Below, piece after piece: positions 55,701 to 64,000 of a stretch of DNA of 64,000 nt. The stretch is taken from assembly GCA_013365365.1 (NCBI GenBank), contig JABVXU010000311.1:1-64000 (forward strand), in the 5' to 3' direction. The position numbers and the translations under genes were made by a program. Within the stretch, counting starts at the first letter, position 1. Every line of letters begins with the position of its first letter. The notes beneath the pieces are model-generated. The model ran no database searches and was not told the origin of the DNA. It saw nothing but the letters and a program-made list of their open reading frames with translations. The stretch is from Cruorifilaria tuberocauda (taxonomy: Eukaryota > Nematoda > Chromadorea > Rhabditida > Onchocercidae).

Positions 55701-56137
55701 CAGTTTTTTAATTTAATAAAAGTAACTGATTAATTCCAATTGTATATTTAAAAAATAAGCTGATTTAATAGATATATTTAATCATTACATTGATATCGAT
55801 AATTTCTCACTATCGATCGTTATTTTTCATATATAATAACACCTTAAATTACTAGAAAGTTGTTGAAAATCATTTTGAAATATTTAAATCAAATTTTTTA
55901 ATTTAGTTATAACATTTGAAAAAGCTTAGCTAATTTAGCTCAGAAACAAGCTCCGCGTCATCGTCCAATGGTAGCTCAGGATATGGACCGCATTATGATA
56001 CTTTACCATTAAATCCAGTAAAGAAAAGTGTTGGTCGAACTAAATCGATGGATTATGGTATTCGACGCGGTTTTGGTTCCTTCAAAAACAATGCATTCGG
56101 TAAATTGGGCAATAAACATGGATCATGCAATGTATAA
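16538..56137 (+). CDS. crm-1: CRM-1/CRIM1 orthologue: transmembrane BMP-modulating IGFBP/VWC/antistasin protein, 19 exons
   Basis: Exons: 16538-17000, 47433-47575, 47898-48009, 48207-48333, 48608-48681, 49621-49821, 50514-50631, 50929-51035, 51264-51435, 51878-52023, 52253-52413, 52579-52651, 52887-53115, 53403-53540, 53663-53781, 54027-54215, 54637-54824, 55170-55324, 55939-56137. All phases agree and give 1,037 residues; human CRIM1 is 1,036 as I recall. Domains: signal peptide about 9-40; poly-Asn 46-60; IGFBP domain with 12 Cys, 90-153; Cys-rich linker 155-333; VWC 334-390 and 393-447; antistasin-like 459-485, 496-524, 527-553; VWC 576-639, 655-710, 732-793, 803-856; membrane helix 886-908; Ser-rich cytoplasmic tail to 1037. 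VWC units end in CCPVC/CCPIC-type motifs. Family knowledge: CRIM1 tethers BMPs at the cell surface, and C. elegans CRM-1 promotes DBL-1 signalling. Starts at 16556 or 16562 are also possible and place Met closer to the hydrophobic core. Linking exon 1 across a 30.4-kb intron is inference from phase and domain order; exons 2-19 are firm. Confidence 0.92.
16673..16732 (+). repeat. AAT/AAC microsatellite coding for poly-asparagine in crm-1 exon 1
   Basis: Fifteen Asn codons (16673-16717), then Asp and four more Asn, come from an AAT/AAC trinucleotide array between the signal peptide and the first IGFBP cysteine. The tract is probably length-variable and is not part of any conserved domain. Confidence 0.9.
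17690..18060. repeat. Degenerate GATAATGATA-rich repeat near the start of intron 1
   Basis: Phrases of the type CAAATGATAATGATACG plus TTGT recur at irregular spacing (for example near 17886, 17934 and 17980). The segment holds many TGATAA/TGATAT units, so it is either a decayed minisatellite or a GATA-site cluster. Confidence 0.45.
18061..21149. other. Intron 1 segment, nothing recognised
   Basis: AT-rich sequence with A/T homopolymers. The frames at 18112-18300, 19633-19836 and 20210-20428 (minus) are Lys/Phe/Ile-rich and lack domains or splice support. Confidence 0.5.
21150..21482. repeat. ATTAATTCATTC-type tetranucleotide array, about 330 bp
   Basis: TTAATTCA and TTCATTCA words alternate with occasional CCATTCA or GTCCATTCA variants, giving 8-, 12- and 16-bp higher-order periods. 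Confidence 0.9.
21483..22493. other. Intron 1 segment, nothing recognised
   Basis: AT-rich, with no coding frame or repeat array seen. Confidence 0.5.
22494..22757. repeat. Two (GA)n purine tracts about 200 bp apart
   Basis: GA-rich runs at 22494-22545 (impure) and 22705-22757 (mostly pure). The minus-strand 103-codon frame over them is translated repeat plus filler. Confidence 0.85.
23060..23660. repeat. TG-rich satellite: 14-bp TGTATGTATGTTTG array and pure (TG)n
   Basis: A TCTGTCTG/TATC run (about 23070-23105) is followed by about six TGTATGTATGTTTG units (about 23200-23290), degenerate TGTATG sequence, and a near-pure TG tract with one CG step at about 23476-23524. Overlapping Cys/Val/Tyr frames on + and Thr/His frames on - are translated repeat. 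Alternating TG favours Z-DNA. Confidence 0.92.
23978..24003. repeat. Perfect 13-bp tandem ATCATGATAAGAT
   Basis: Two exact adjacent copies (23978-23990 and 23991-24003), each with a WGATAR motif (TGATAA). Confidence 0.6.
24004..28173. other. Intron 1 segment, nothing recognised
   Basis: Long AT-rich stretch with no exon-like sequence. Short A/T palindromes occur throughout. Confidence 0.5.
28174..28262. promoter_or_regulatory. Tandem pair of 44/45-bp units, each with a CACGTG E-box
   Basis: Unit 1 (28174-28218) and unit 2 (28219-28262) both begin GACGCATG, continue ACACGTG(A/G)CGGAATTATT and end in a T-rich tail. CACGTG lies at 28186-28191 and 28231-28236, exactly 45 bp apart. The block is richer in GC than its surroundings. 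E-box binding by a bHLH factor is inference. Confidence 0.5.
28263..32762. other. Intron 1 segment; small GC-rich spot at 32216-32228
   Basis: AT-rich with no exon-like sequence. An isolated ATCG-CCGGC-CGAT palindrome (32216-32228) is the most GC-rich spot. The 78-codon + frame at 29116-29352 shows no domain. Confidence 0.5.
32763..32790. repeat. (GA)n microsatellite
   Basis: A pure GA run interrupted once by GG. Confidence 0.88.
32791..40599. other. Intron 1 segment, nothing recognised; (AAT)n at 39142-39172
   Basis: AT-rich with several unsupported short frames (34497-34724 minus, 35223-35420, 35958-36161, 38160-38372, 39137-39403 minus). None shows a domain, and several sit on simple repeats. 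Confidence 0.5.
40600..40830. repeat. Degenerate A/T tandem duplications
   Basis: AATAAACTAGTG...TATTTTCG at about 40637-40659 recurs as AATAAATTAGTG...TATTTTCAG at 40807-40829. Between them TTACTAATTAAATAAGAATA appears twice (about 40738 and 40776). Confidence 0.55.
41194..41279. other. GC-richer imperfect hairpin of about 86 nt
   Basis: The inner stem TGACCAGACGT (41221-41231) pairs with ACGTCCGGTCA (41239-41249), 10 of 11 positions, over a 7-nt loop. An outer GAACAG/CTGTTC stem (41194-41199 with 41274-41279) and a competing AAATAAATGACC/GGTCCATTT pairing extend it. It lies in otherwise AT-rich intron and is the size of a miRNA precursor, but I matched no known miRNA. Confidence 0.35.
41288..41421. 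repeat. (TC)n followed by (GA)n, mutually complementary
   Basis: A TC run at 41288-41312 and a GA-rich run at 41394-41421 are complementary across about 80 bases, so RNA or single-stranded DNA could pair here. Confidence 0.8.
42055..42205. repeat. AAT/AATAG degenerate trinucleotide repeat
   Basis: ATAATAATAGCAATAA-type units. The minus-strand Ile/Leu/Tyr frames over it are translated repeat. Confidence 0.75.
42206..43889. other. Intron 1 segment, nothing recognised
   Basis: AT-rich, with no coding frame or array. Confidence 0.5.
43890..43909. repeat. (GA)n microsatellite
   Basis: A pure GA run. Confidence 0.85.
44330..44555. repeat. Degenerate AAT/GAT trinucleotide repeat
   Basis: ATGATAATGATAG and AATAATAATGAT-type words with many substitutions. 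Confidence 0.65.
44556..45987. other. Intron 1 segment, nothing recognised
   Basis: AT-rich. The 70-codon + frame at 45571-45783 is Phe/Ser/Cys-rich, includes a short local duplication (TGTTTAAGCTGCTTATATA twice) and has no domain. Confidence 0.5.
45988..46019. repeat. Perfect 16-bp tandem TTTCAAAACACGTACG
   Basis: Two exact adjacent copies (45988-46003 and 46004-46019), each with a CACGTACG core, followed by TG/TATG-rich sequence to about 46110. Confidence 0.75.
46206..46240. repeat. (TC)n microsatellite
   Basis: A pure TC run followed by CCCTCCCTC. Confidence 0.88.
46736..46772. repeat. (TC)n microsatellite near the crm-1 intron 1 acceptor
   Basis: A pure TC run about 660 bases before exon 2. 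Confidence 0.9.
48682..49620 (+). other. crm-1 intron 5, 939 bases, with an atypical acceptor
   Basis: AT-rich intron with no further exon seen. It ends GATTGTAAG rather than the usual TTTCAG, but the frame and the conserved GDGTPGRCC start of exon 6 fix the boundary. Confidence 0.7.
49822..50513 (+). other. crm-1 intron 6, 692 bases
   Basis: AT-rich intron between two exons that share one VWC domain. Nothing else seen. Confidence 0.75.
51436..51877 (+). other. crm-1 intron 9, 442 bases
   Basis: AT-rich intron that splits the second antistasin-like repeat. It ends in TTTTTTTTTGCAG. Nothing else seen. Confidence 0.75.
54216..54636 (+). other. crm-1 intron 16, with a TATATTTA-rich block
   Basis: Positions about 54395-54560 are nearly pure A/T, with repeated TTTATATATATAAGTA words (54398 and 54508 areas). 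The acceptor is GATACAG at 54636; the earlier AAAAAAAG at about 54625 would run into an in-frame TGA. Confidence 0.7.
54825..55169 (+). other. crm-1 intron 17, 345 bases
   Basis: AT-rich intron between the membrane-span exon and the first cytoplasmic exon. Its 3' end offers two in-frame acceptors, TTTTAG (to 55169) and TTGCAG (to 55181). Confidence 0.75.
55325..55938 (+). other. crm-1 intron 18, 614 bases
   Basis: AT-rich intron within the cytoplasmic tail coding region. Nothing else seen. Confidence 0.75.
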
Positions 56138-56341
56138 CAGTGACAAGTAAATGAAGTTAACATTGTAGAAAAGCATAAAAGTAAATTTTTTTCTTCTTGA
56201 AAATTTTGATTGTTACTGATTAAATATTTTTAAACTACAATATTTTAAACTCCATATTATTAAGATTTTTATAAGTTAATATGAATGTATTACTGATCAT
56301 GATTATGGTGGTAATAATGCTTACAGTTTTTTTGAAATAAA
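56138..56341 (+). terminator. crm-1 3' UTR with AATAAA at 56336-56341
   Basis: An exact AATAAA follows the TAA stop by about 200 bases, a normal 3' UTR length for a nematode. Cleavage would be expected 10-25 bases later. Confidence 0.5.
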
Positions 56342-59300
56342 TGAAACTTAATAATCTTCCCAAGGTTGTTCATGATAAAAGAAGGTAATGAAGTTTTTTT
56401 AAACTACTTGTTATAGAGCAAATGTGGGATAGGTAAACAGTAATTTATATTTTCAATGAAAAATTAAATTATAATGTATTAAACAAAATTGAAACCATCA
56501 GTAAGAATAATTGATTGTAAGTGTATTTCCCCAATTTAGAATACATTTATATTTATGCATATGTAACATGTTAATAATGCTGTTTCATAAAGTTCTTCGG
56601 CCATATTATCTATTTTCAAGTTTTCTTATAAAATTTTTCATACGATCTTATTTTCAGCTAACTATTAAAACTACAAAAGTGATATTCAATTGATACAAGT
56701 ATTTTCGATGTTTCTTAAAATCTAAATATTTTTAGAAATTTGATAGTTTATAAAAATATTGGTTTTCGCAATTCATTTCAATTAACATAGTCAGATATAA
56801 AAAATGCTATTTTGCTTTCAATATAGCCTTATATTCCAACTATTTTACAATACGATATATTTAATGAATTTTGATGAAGTTTTTTCCATAAATTTTGTAA
56901 AAAAATTTTTTCGAAAAAGAATTATTTCTCCACTCACCTCCGATCATTTACAGAGCTTTTCTCGCTTTTTTCACACAAAAATCTGTTTCGACATTATTTG
57001 ATTTTGTTTTATTTCCCTAACGATAATGAATCCATCACCGCATATCAAGTCTCTGAAATCGAGATAAGACAAAAAATTCTAGTAGGAATATATGTTTGAT
57101 TTCATTTATAAAAATTTCAGTACCATGCTTCCGTGAATTTTGTTAAAGTTCCAATTTGGGAACTACTTTTTTTTGCTACCAGATTTGCTACACACAAGGT
57201 GGAATGCATTTTATATTGAAATATTGATTTTTGTTAACTCTTATAGTTTCTTATCAAAAATTTCAGGTTCGCTTCATCAAATTTTTTTCAATTTTTATAA
57301 AAAACGACATAAGAAATAGGGATTTGAAATATATCAGTTGTATTTTTTACAAGTAAGAAGCATATTTTTCCATTTTGTATGTTTAAAGAAGTTTTTTGAT
57401 TTTATTTATCAATATTTGTATTGAATTTTCGAAATATTTTATTTTATTCCCATATTTCTTTCTTGGTACTCATATATATGTGAGGAATGCGTTTATTAAG
57501 CAAACATAAAAAATATTGGTTAGTTTTTCCGAAATATTCTACTTAAAAACTTCCAAACACACATATATACACATGGGAAGAAAAGAAACGAAATAAGCTA
57601 CATACGGTTGAACTTCAGTAATTCCCATAAACAAATATTAATTTTTTCATTTCGTATCTGAGTAGTTTCTTTTCTTGCCACTATATCGTCATTCGTTTTG
57701 TGTTAACCTGGCTACAACAACCTGCAAGAAGCTTACTTATAGATACTTATAGATGGTTTAATGCACGTCTCAGTTGATCTGTAATGATATGTAATATATA
57801 ATTTGAATCTTTTAACATCAATTTGTGCTGATTCATCGACTATTTAATTTACTGATTTATCCAGCTGCATAACTTTAGCAGTCTTATTTAATTTTTAGTG
57901 ATCAGAACAAGCAATCAGTTTTTTTGATTATAGAAAGATATTGTGTTTTAATTATTCAAAATTATTCTCGGATATCAATGAATAAGTTGAAAAACTTTAT
58001 CCTCACATGAAACTCGAAATATTTCAAAATTTTCCCATTCTTCTTGATGAATGATCGCAAAATCACCAAATTACTTTGCGCCAAGAAATAAACCTTGACA
58101 GCAATAAAGCATTCTCGAATTGATTGGATCTATTCGTAGTGGTAATTTATACCACCTTTTATAATTGATTTGCCACAATTACTATAAACCTAGAAGATTT
58201 GGGTAATTTAATTAAACATTCCATTGCACAGTCAATTGATTAATAAAAAGAACATGCTATTGCTTTTAGCAAATGAAAAATGCTAAAATCCACGCATTAC
58301 TAAACGCAATTGAAATGAAATCTTTGATACCAAAAAGTTCACACTGTTTTCCGATTTCATTGTTGCAAAGATCTTAAATGCACTAAATAATGCATGGTTC
58401 TTCTCCCTAATTGATTTAATCTATACTGCAAGAGATCAGATTTTTTAATATGCATTTTTGTACTATTTGGGAGTTATGGATCAACTTATTAGCGGTAGGT
58501 TAATATTTCCGAGATTTTCACTGTTGTGCCAATCATAATAACTGAAGTAATAAAAAATACAAGACGTTTGCACACACTGTCAAATAATATTTGCTGCAAC
58601 TTCTTAAGGTTTAATTATTCCAAATAAATCATCAGCTAAAATTTTAAATTAAACAAGAAACATTTCTTAAGGACTGATATTGATTGCTGAGGAAAGCACG
58701 GTAAATATCACGGAAAATTATGAAGTAAAGTATTACGCAGAATTTAATTGGTTCGTCGCTTAAAATTGGTAGCTTGATTAACTTAAGTTAAAATTATCAA
58801 ATAAGAGAAAGCAGAACCAAAAATCAAACTATAAAAATACTAAGGGAGATGAAATGGATGATATTTAACGTTTCATAAAATAATAAGTGAAAAAAAACCG
58901 TAGGAACGGATCAAGAAGTAAAGATATTTCAATTAAAAGAATTATTCGAAAGGGATTTACATAGAGAAATGCATAATGCGCTCAAATAAAAAATAAGTGT
59001 GCTAATAAAATAAGCAACAACAGAAGAATGAAGTAGGGAATTGTACAAAATAAGTTAAAATGCCCATTGTAATTCAACACAATATTTGGGAACGATTATT
59101 TGAATGTAATTTTCAACGTATAATGCGCATAATAGAATTCTGAAATCATTTTTTCCTGAAAGCGTTTAGAAGTTGAATAGTTCAATGAAATGGTTTAATA
59201 ATGAAGAAAGTTAAATAATAATTCGCTCATTTGTTCAATTACAATTTCCTACAATCAACACTTATCACCTAAAATTCTTTTATCAGTGATCAATATAAGA
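56342..59300. other. Intergenic spacer between crm-1 and the ZHP-like gene, no gene seen
   Basis: Frames at 56511-56693 and 56804-57001 are Phe/Ile/Leu-rich without domains. I see no splice-bounded exon on either strand. The spacing rules out a typical nematode operon gap. Confidence 0.55.
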
Positions 59301-59324
59301 GAGAAAGAAATGGAATAATCGGCT

Positions 59325-59480
59325 AAGCACTACTCGAACGTTCCAAGTGAATGTGATAATCTTTTCTACGCCAATTACACCTACGCATCAGTCCTTCCTC
59401 TTCGGAACGCTCAACTCGATCAATCAGATCAATCAACAGATCAATCAGTTCATTCAGTAGTGCAATGCAAAATTTGCATG
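59325..59480. promoter_or_regulatory. GC-richer candidate promoter region upstream of the ZHP-like gene
   Basis: Less AT-rich than its surroundings. It holds the palindrome GAACGTTC (about 59336-59343, matching an nGAAnnTTCn pair), a triple ATCAATCAG-like repeat (about 59419-59450), and ATGCAAA-A-TTTGCAT (59465-59479), an inverted repeat containing the POU octamer ATTTGCAT. Roles are inference. Confidence 0.3.
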
Positions 59481-59909
59481 GAGCTATTTGGGGAATTTTT
59501 TCGTGTCACTTTGATTTCTTTCAAGTGCAAGTGCACGTATTTTATGTTACTGCACGTAATTTATAACTATTCAACTATTTTCCTTATTTCGTTGAAAGTT
59601 GAATTATTTTACATATATATTGTTATTTGTAACAATTGGAGGATATCAGCTACAGGTAGATGTTATATCTCGGGTTTTCCGGTGATACGGGATAATGAGG
59701 GAACAAAATTGTTAATTATGAAAGTTTGCTGGGTTGAATTATTTAATGGAATGATGAAAAACATAAGCATAAGCAATGGAATGATAAACTTCTTTATGCC
59801 GTGATAATTTGAATAAGTCCAAGTAATAGCTTTCATGAAGCTGTTAAACTTTGAAATCTAAACCGTTTAATTAAGGATTATCGTTTTTTAGTTAAATTTG
59901 CTCCTAGAT

Positions 59910-61978
59910 ATGGCTGATTGGATTCATTGTAATGTATGTATTCGTATACCATCACAGGGTAGCGAGCAGTATCCATTTTATTTCACATCATGTGGTCATA
60001 TTATTTGCGGCAAATGCTATGAAACAGGTTAGTCAGTTTTCCCTTCTTTTATAATTTTGATGTAGTCTTGAAAATCTTCACTAACTTCTTAGATTTCATT
60101 TCAATTCCTAAATTCCAATCTAATTTTTCAAGTTTTCAATTGTCTGTTCTCAGTTACTGCTGGTCAATTTTGCTGAGTTCGAAAAAATTATTTTGGAAGA
60201 AGAGTATATATTTGTCCATTTCTAAGATATATTTCTAAGAATTTGTCGTTTTCAGCTCCTCAGGATCATTGTATGCGTTGTAGCAAGCATGCTAACGCAG
60301 TGAAGATTAATCGGAATCTTCGGAGTGATTTGCAAATGTATTTTCGAAATCCAAAAGAATTGCTGGATCAATATGTGAAAAATTTGAACGCAGTTTTGGA
60401 TTTTCAAAGTAGCCATCGTCAGCATTTGCAAAAAGCCAAACAGGAACAGGCAGGTAGTTCAGTGAATCAGTGGTAGATTTGAAGAAATCGGTACTCATCA
60501 AAATTACCAGTGAATAGGCGAATTTACAAGCGATGAAATATACTGTTCGATATTATAGCAAAAGAAAGCAATGAAATACGTCATATCGGCACAACTCGTA
60601 CTGAAACAGAAGACCGAAAGGGAAAGGTTCGTATAATTTAACCTCTTAGTCAATAGCCATAAGCATGCATTTTGTTAGAGTTCTGCAACAATTTTTAGGA
60701 AAGCTTTGGCTGAAAAGGATTCGCTGGTGAGAGAAATTGAAAAGCTTCGACATCATGCTCAAAAACTGGAACAAATGTAAGTACGCTAATTTTCATTGCT
60801 CCTCTTTTTAAATTTTATGATTCAAAATAAGGTGAGGAATTTTTTAATTGTGAAGGAGAAAGAGAGATTGAATAAAATTGAAAGCAGAGAAAAACTGAGG
60901 TAAAGAATTATTGAAATGGCGTACATTTGTCCATACTTCTATGTTATGTTTAAATTTCAGGTTAGCTATCAGCTCTGTTTCACGTAATAGTCCTCATTCA
61001 GTTGGACGAAGTAGTAAGTTGATCCGTTTTGTCGGCATATGTTTTATACGACTTGTTATATATCGAAATTAATGACAACAAATTCAGAAAGTCTTGAAAT
61101 AGCATTACTTTTATATTTTTTCACAGGACTGGAGTTTGCAAATAATTTGAATTCATAGCAAAACCGTAATTCAAATGACGGAGTATTATTTTTCACTCAG
61201 GCATTCTTTAATCTTAATCAATGAGTGTTTTATCTAGTAGGAAATAGCTTAGCTTCGACAGAAAAAAGTGGTGGAAATTCCTCAGGACGTTTTGCTACCA
61301 GTACTCCTATCAGCGATTGTTTGGAAACAGTATGTATCAAAGATTTCTTTATTAAAGATAGTGATGATTTTTTTGATTCTCTAGTATTTCGGTATATTCA
61401 AATTTAGTTAATCTTTATAGTTTAATTTAATTTATGACATCTTAGCAATCTTTCACCCAAAATTTCATTTTAGAACATGGGCCAACTCTGTAATTCTTGT
61501 TATTTTCAGGGTGGATTCAAAATGGGTGGAGACAACCGTTCACTTAGTCGCGTAGCTGCTGCTTTTTCTCGCAGTGGTATAGAACCAAGTCCTATTGCAT
61601 TATGTGCTGCTTCCATTACAACGCCTGATATCCTGGGCTTGAGAAGACGCTCAGAGAAGTAAACTAATTTTCTTTTCAGAGCACTTGTTTTCATATTTCT
61701 GTATACTTGTAGGTATGCAGTAAATGGCAGACAATAAAATTGAAGGTAATTCATTATTCAAATAAATTGAAGAAGAAAATTATTTCATACTTAAAATTGG
61801 AATGGAGAAATTAGAGCTATGCAGATATTCAGTTAATTTAACAATTTTGGTCTTTATTGACTGATTTGTGCTATCTTTTTAAGGTTTCTTCATCAATTTT
61901 GTAAATCAAATTGTTTTCAGACTTGATAAAAACTGGTTGAAAGGCAGCGGAGCAACACCGAATCGCATGTTTACTTAA
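59910..61978 (+). CDS. ZHP-3/RNF212-like meiotic RING-finger protein, 8 exons
   Basis: Exons: 59910-60027, 60256-60461, 60559-60626, 60699-60776, 60961-61013, 61241-61329, 61510-61658, 61921-61978; phases agree and give 272 residues. The N-terminus MADWIHCNVC carries a C3HC4 RING: C7, C10, C28, H30, C33, C36, C45, C48. A coiled coil follows (about 55-157, with KYVISAQLVLKQKTERER and LVREIEKLRHHAQKLEQ), then a Ser/Thr-rich tail with GGFKMGG and a C-terminus ending TPNRMFT. By family knowledge, ZHP/Zip3/RNF212/Vilya proteins are SUMO or ubiquitin ligases on the synaptonemal complex that select crossover sites. I cannot tell which of the C. elegans paralogues ZHP-1 to ZHP-4 it matches. Ambiguities: exon 2 could instead end at 60453 with a weak exon 3 acceptor; exon 6 has a NAGNAG acceptor (61238/61241); exon 7 could begin at 61474, adding 12 residues. 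The start ATG sits just after a CCTAG, a possible trans-splice site. Confidence 0.88.
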
Positions 61979-62038
61979 ACCAGCTGTTGTGAGTTCCCAA
62001 ATACGGTATCGTCATTCATGGCATCAGTGTTGAGTTGA

Positions 62039-62044
62039 AATAAA
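62039..62044 (+). terminator. Candidate polyadenylation signal AATAAA for the ZHP-like gene
   Basis: An exact hexamer about 60 bases after the stop codon. Confidence 0.45.
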
Positions 62045-62487
62045 TTATGATTTTTATATTTTGTTATTTATCAGTAATATTTGTTATCCAGTTATAGTTA
62101 GAAAGTGTTCTATGTGTTAATTTGCAGCCGATCGAGCGTCATATGCTTTATTTATAAAAAAAATTATTTTTCAAGTATATTTGCAATGTATCTAACATCT
62201 TGTACCATCTTTTTAATTATGATTGAATATTTGTACAAATTTCATTTCCTTGCTGTAAGTATAATTTCATTCCATTATTTTTTCTATTTATATATGGTAG
62301 GGATTAAAAACAGATGTATAATTGGCATAGGATGCAAATATAAATTAGCTGTAGAATCACTTATATTTAATTCATTATCTTATAATGGTTGAATTTCATT
62401 TTGATGTGGAAATCATTTTTTATTTAATTTTCGTCTTTTAAATTACTTCTGCCGTTGTTTTTAATCTTCCTATAATAAGTGAAATAA

Positions 62488-62812
62488 ATGATAAGTGGAG
62501 TCTTGAATAACAATTATCATATCCAGGCACCAGAAAATTCCGATGCTGCCCGATTGACATCACTGAATTTAGCAATCCAGTCAGAAATGTCAAATTATCT
62601 GATGGTAAATTCGAAACTGCTGTTTGGAATTAGAATCCGGAAAAAAGTAAAATTTTATGTTGTTCGAAACACGTATTGCGTTTTTAACCTGGAAGTGGAA
62701 CGATTTCTGCAATCTATAATCAAAATATTTTCACCCGCTCAATAATAATATGATGGCTTAAAAAATGTTACGATGTGGTCTTTCAGACTGATCTTGTGCC
62801 TGGGACGTGATA
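62488..62812 (+). other. Weak candidate small gene or exon
   Basis: An ATG at 62488 opens an 85-codon frame to 62745. The part APENSDAARLTSLNLAIQSE (62527 on), followed by MSNYLM, is less AT-biased and more protein-like than its surroundings. It is bounded by a possible acceptor ATATCCAG and a possible donor ATG|GTAAAT at about 62605. A TTTCAG at about 62787 could join a short terminal exon reading TDLVPGT then stop. I recognise no family. It may be a chance frame or part of an unseen gene. Confidence 0.2.
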
Positions 62813-64000
62813 GTTTTCTTCAAAATATCAATTGTGAATCAGTGATAATGATAGGAATGATAATTGCCGCTTTAGAATACTGGTTTCACTTTTTTGCCGA
62901 ATAGTTCTTGAAATCCTTCAAAAGAGTGAAAAAATGTACTAATTCATCAGTTTCGAAGAGGGAAAAGAGAGAAGCCGAAGTAGGTCTGAAAAGCCGTTAA
63001 AATTAGAATTAATTATCAGTCAAAACTTTCAATATCTAATTATGCGTATTCCCCTGCTCTGACTATTGGCAAAATATCACTGCTTTGAATGATATGTTAA
63101 GGTACTGTGATGTCTGGAAAAAGATGATGAAGTTGAATTTGCTTGAGCAGATCGATTTTAATCTTTATCGATATATGAAACAACTTTCGAATAATTTATA
63201 TATTAAAAAATGGAGGAAAAATTGTATGAAAACTAAATCGTATCTAGCTTTCTACATTGCATCAAAAAATTAGCAGAATTAAAAAGCCAGGCAAATTTCA
63301 GACTATGATCTACATGATTTGTTTGTTTGCGTGCAAATAAATTAAAGCAATAGGAACTATTCTAGAAAAAAATAAAATTTTCATGGACGCGTTGCTAAGA
63401 GAACTTCCTGCAGTTGTTTCACTAATTTTAGAAGCATATTCTATCGTAGAATAACGATAGAAAAAACAATGACAAAAATCGTACCGCTGAGAATATTGTG
63501 TTTTATAATTAACTTTAATTTACATGCAAACAAACTTCATAGATGATAATGAATAAGCCAAAATCACACAATTTTTGAACTTTTTAATCCAAAATCAACT
63601 TTTTAAATTAAAATTTTGAATTCACCAATTACATGCTACAATTTTCTTTATTACGTCTATCATTTGAAAACAATCTTCATTTTGATCACTTTTTGAGTCG
63701 ATGCACCTTTATTTCTGAGCTCCCGTAAAAAAACAATGCGCTAAATTTCTACTTTTCTGCTATCCTGCGCTCTCTATTTAAATATTGCCTTTTATTTTCT
63801 GAGAGAATGTTTCATCCGTTTTACCTTTCACCACATTTAAGCCTTTTATTGTAAAACTAAGTTGTTGCCTTTCCACTTGCTCATAATCGTTTTAAGTGTT
63901 CGTTGAACTTCATTGTTTTTTTCTTTTTTATAATTGCTATAATTTATAATAGAAAGCGAATCTAGAATTTTTGAGAAAAAAAGGAAAACGAAAAAATTAC
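62813..64000. other. Sequence to the window end, no gene seen
   Basis: The 62-codon + frame at 63085-63273 has no recognisable domain and weak coding character. No RNA gene or repeat array is visible. The base composition is a little less AT-rich than intron 1. Confidence 0.5.

Noticed and set aside
59460..59804. 114-codon + frame beginning with a CKIC string, upstream of the RING gene
   Set aside because: It has no ATG at its start, no further zinc-binding pattern and is hydrophobic AT-rich sequence. The true RING is at 59910-60300.
60454..60570. Alternative zhp intron with donor GTAGTT at 60454 and acceptor AAAG before CAATGAAA
   Set aside because: It is frame-compatible, but the acceptor lacks a pyrimidine tract. 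GTGAAT at 60462 with TATTATAG before 60559 fits better. Not fully excluded.
63085..63273. 62-codon + frame near the window end
   Set aside because: No domain, no splice context and length within chance expectation.

Overview
The window looks like nuclear DNA of a parasitic nematode, most likely a filarial or other clade III (Spirurina) worm. The reasons are very AT-rich non-coding DNA, many small exons cut by GT-AG introns mostly ending in a nematode-type TTTCAG, a collagen Gly-X-Y gene, and single-copy animal genes (a CRIM1/CRM-1 orthologue and a ZHP/RNF212-type meiotic RING protein). I cannot name the species. All three supported genes are on the + strand. I saw no bacterial-type operon, no CRISPR array, no intact transposon and no clear tRNA or rRNA.

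Layout. (1) 34-408: a very short secreted collagen-like gene of two exons. (2) 409-16,537: about 16 kb of AT-rich intergenic DNA with microsatellites, several old tandem duplications and palindromic motifs, but no convincing gene. (3) 16,538-56,137: one large gene, the crm-1/CRIM1 orthologue. I rebuilt 19 exons that keep one open frame of 1,037 codons: signal peptide, poly-Asn spacer, IGFBP domain, six VWC domains, three antistasin-like repeats, one membrane span and a cytoplasmic tail. Its first intron is about 30.4 kb and fills nearly half the window. Exons 2-19 are packed into the last 8.7 kb. (4) 56,138-59,909: a 3' UTR and an intergenic spacer. (5) 59,910-61,978: an eight-exon gene for a 272-residue ZHP-3/RNF212-like RING and coiled-coil protein of meiotic crossover control. 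(6) 61,979-64,000: the 3' UTR, then sequence with one weak small-gene candidate.

The three genes are unrelated in function, and the kilobase-scale spacing argues against an operon. CRM-1 would act at the cell surface on BMP/TGF-beta ligands, the collagen-like protein outside the cell, and the RING protein on meiotic chromosomes. The least explained material is non-coding: the giant intron 1 (a tandem pair of units each with a CACGTG E-box, a GC-richer hairpin, GATA-rich repeats, purine/pyrimidine tracts), duplicated GATA palindromes upstream, and a structured open segment after the collagen stop. I found no evidence of a wholly new biological system. All exon calls are by eye and need transcript support.
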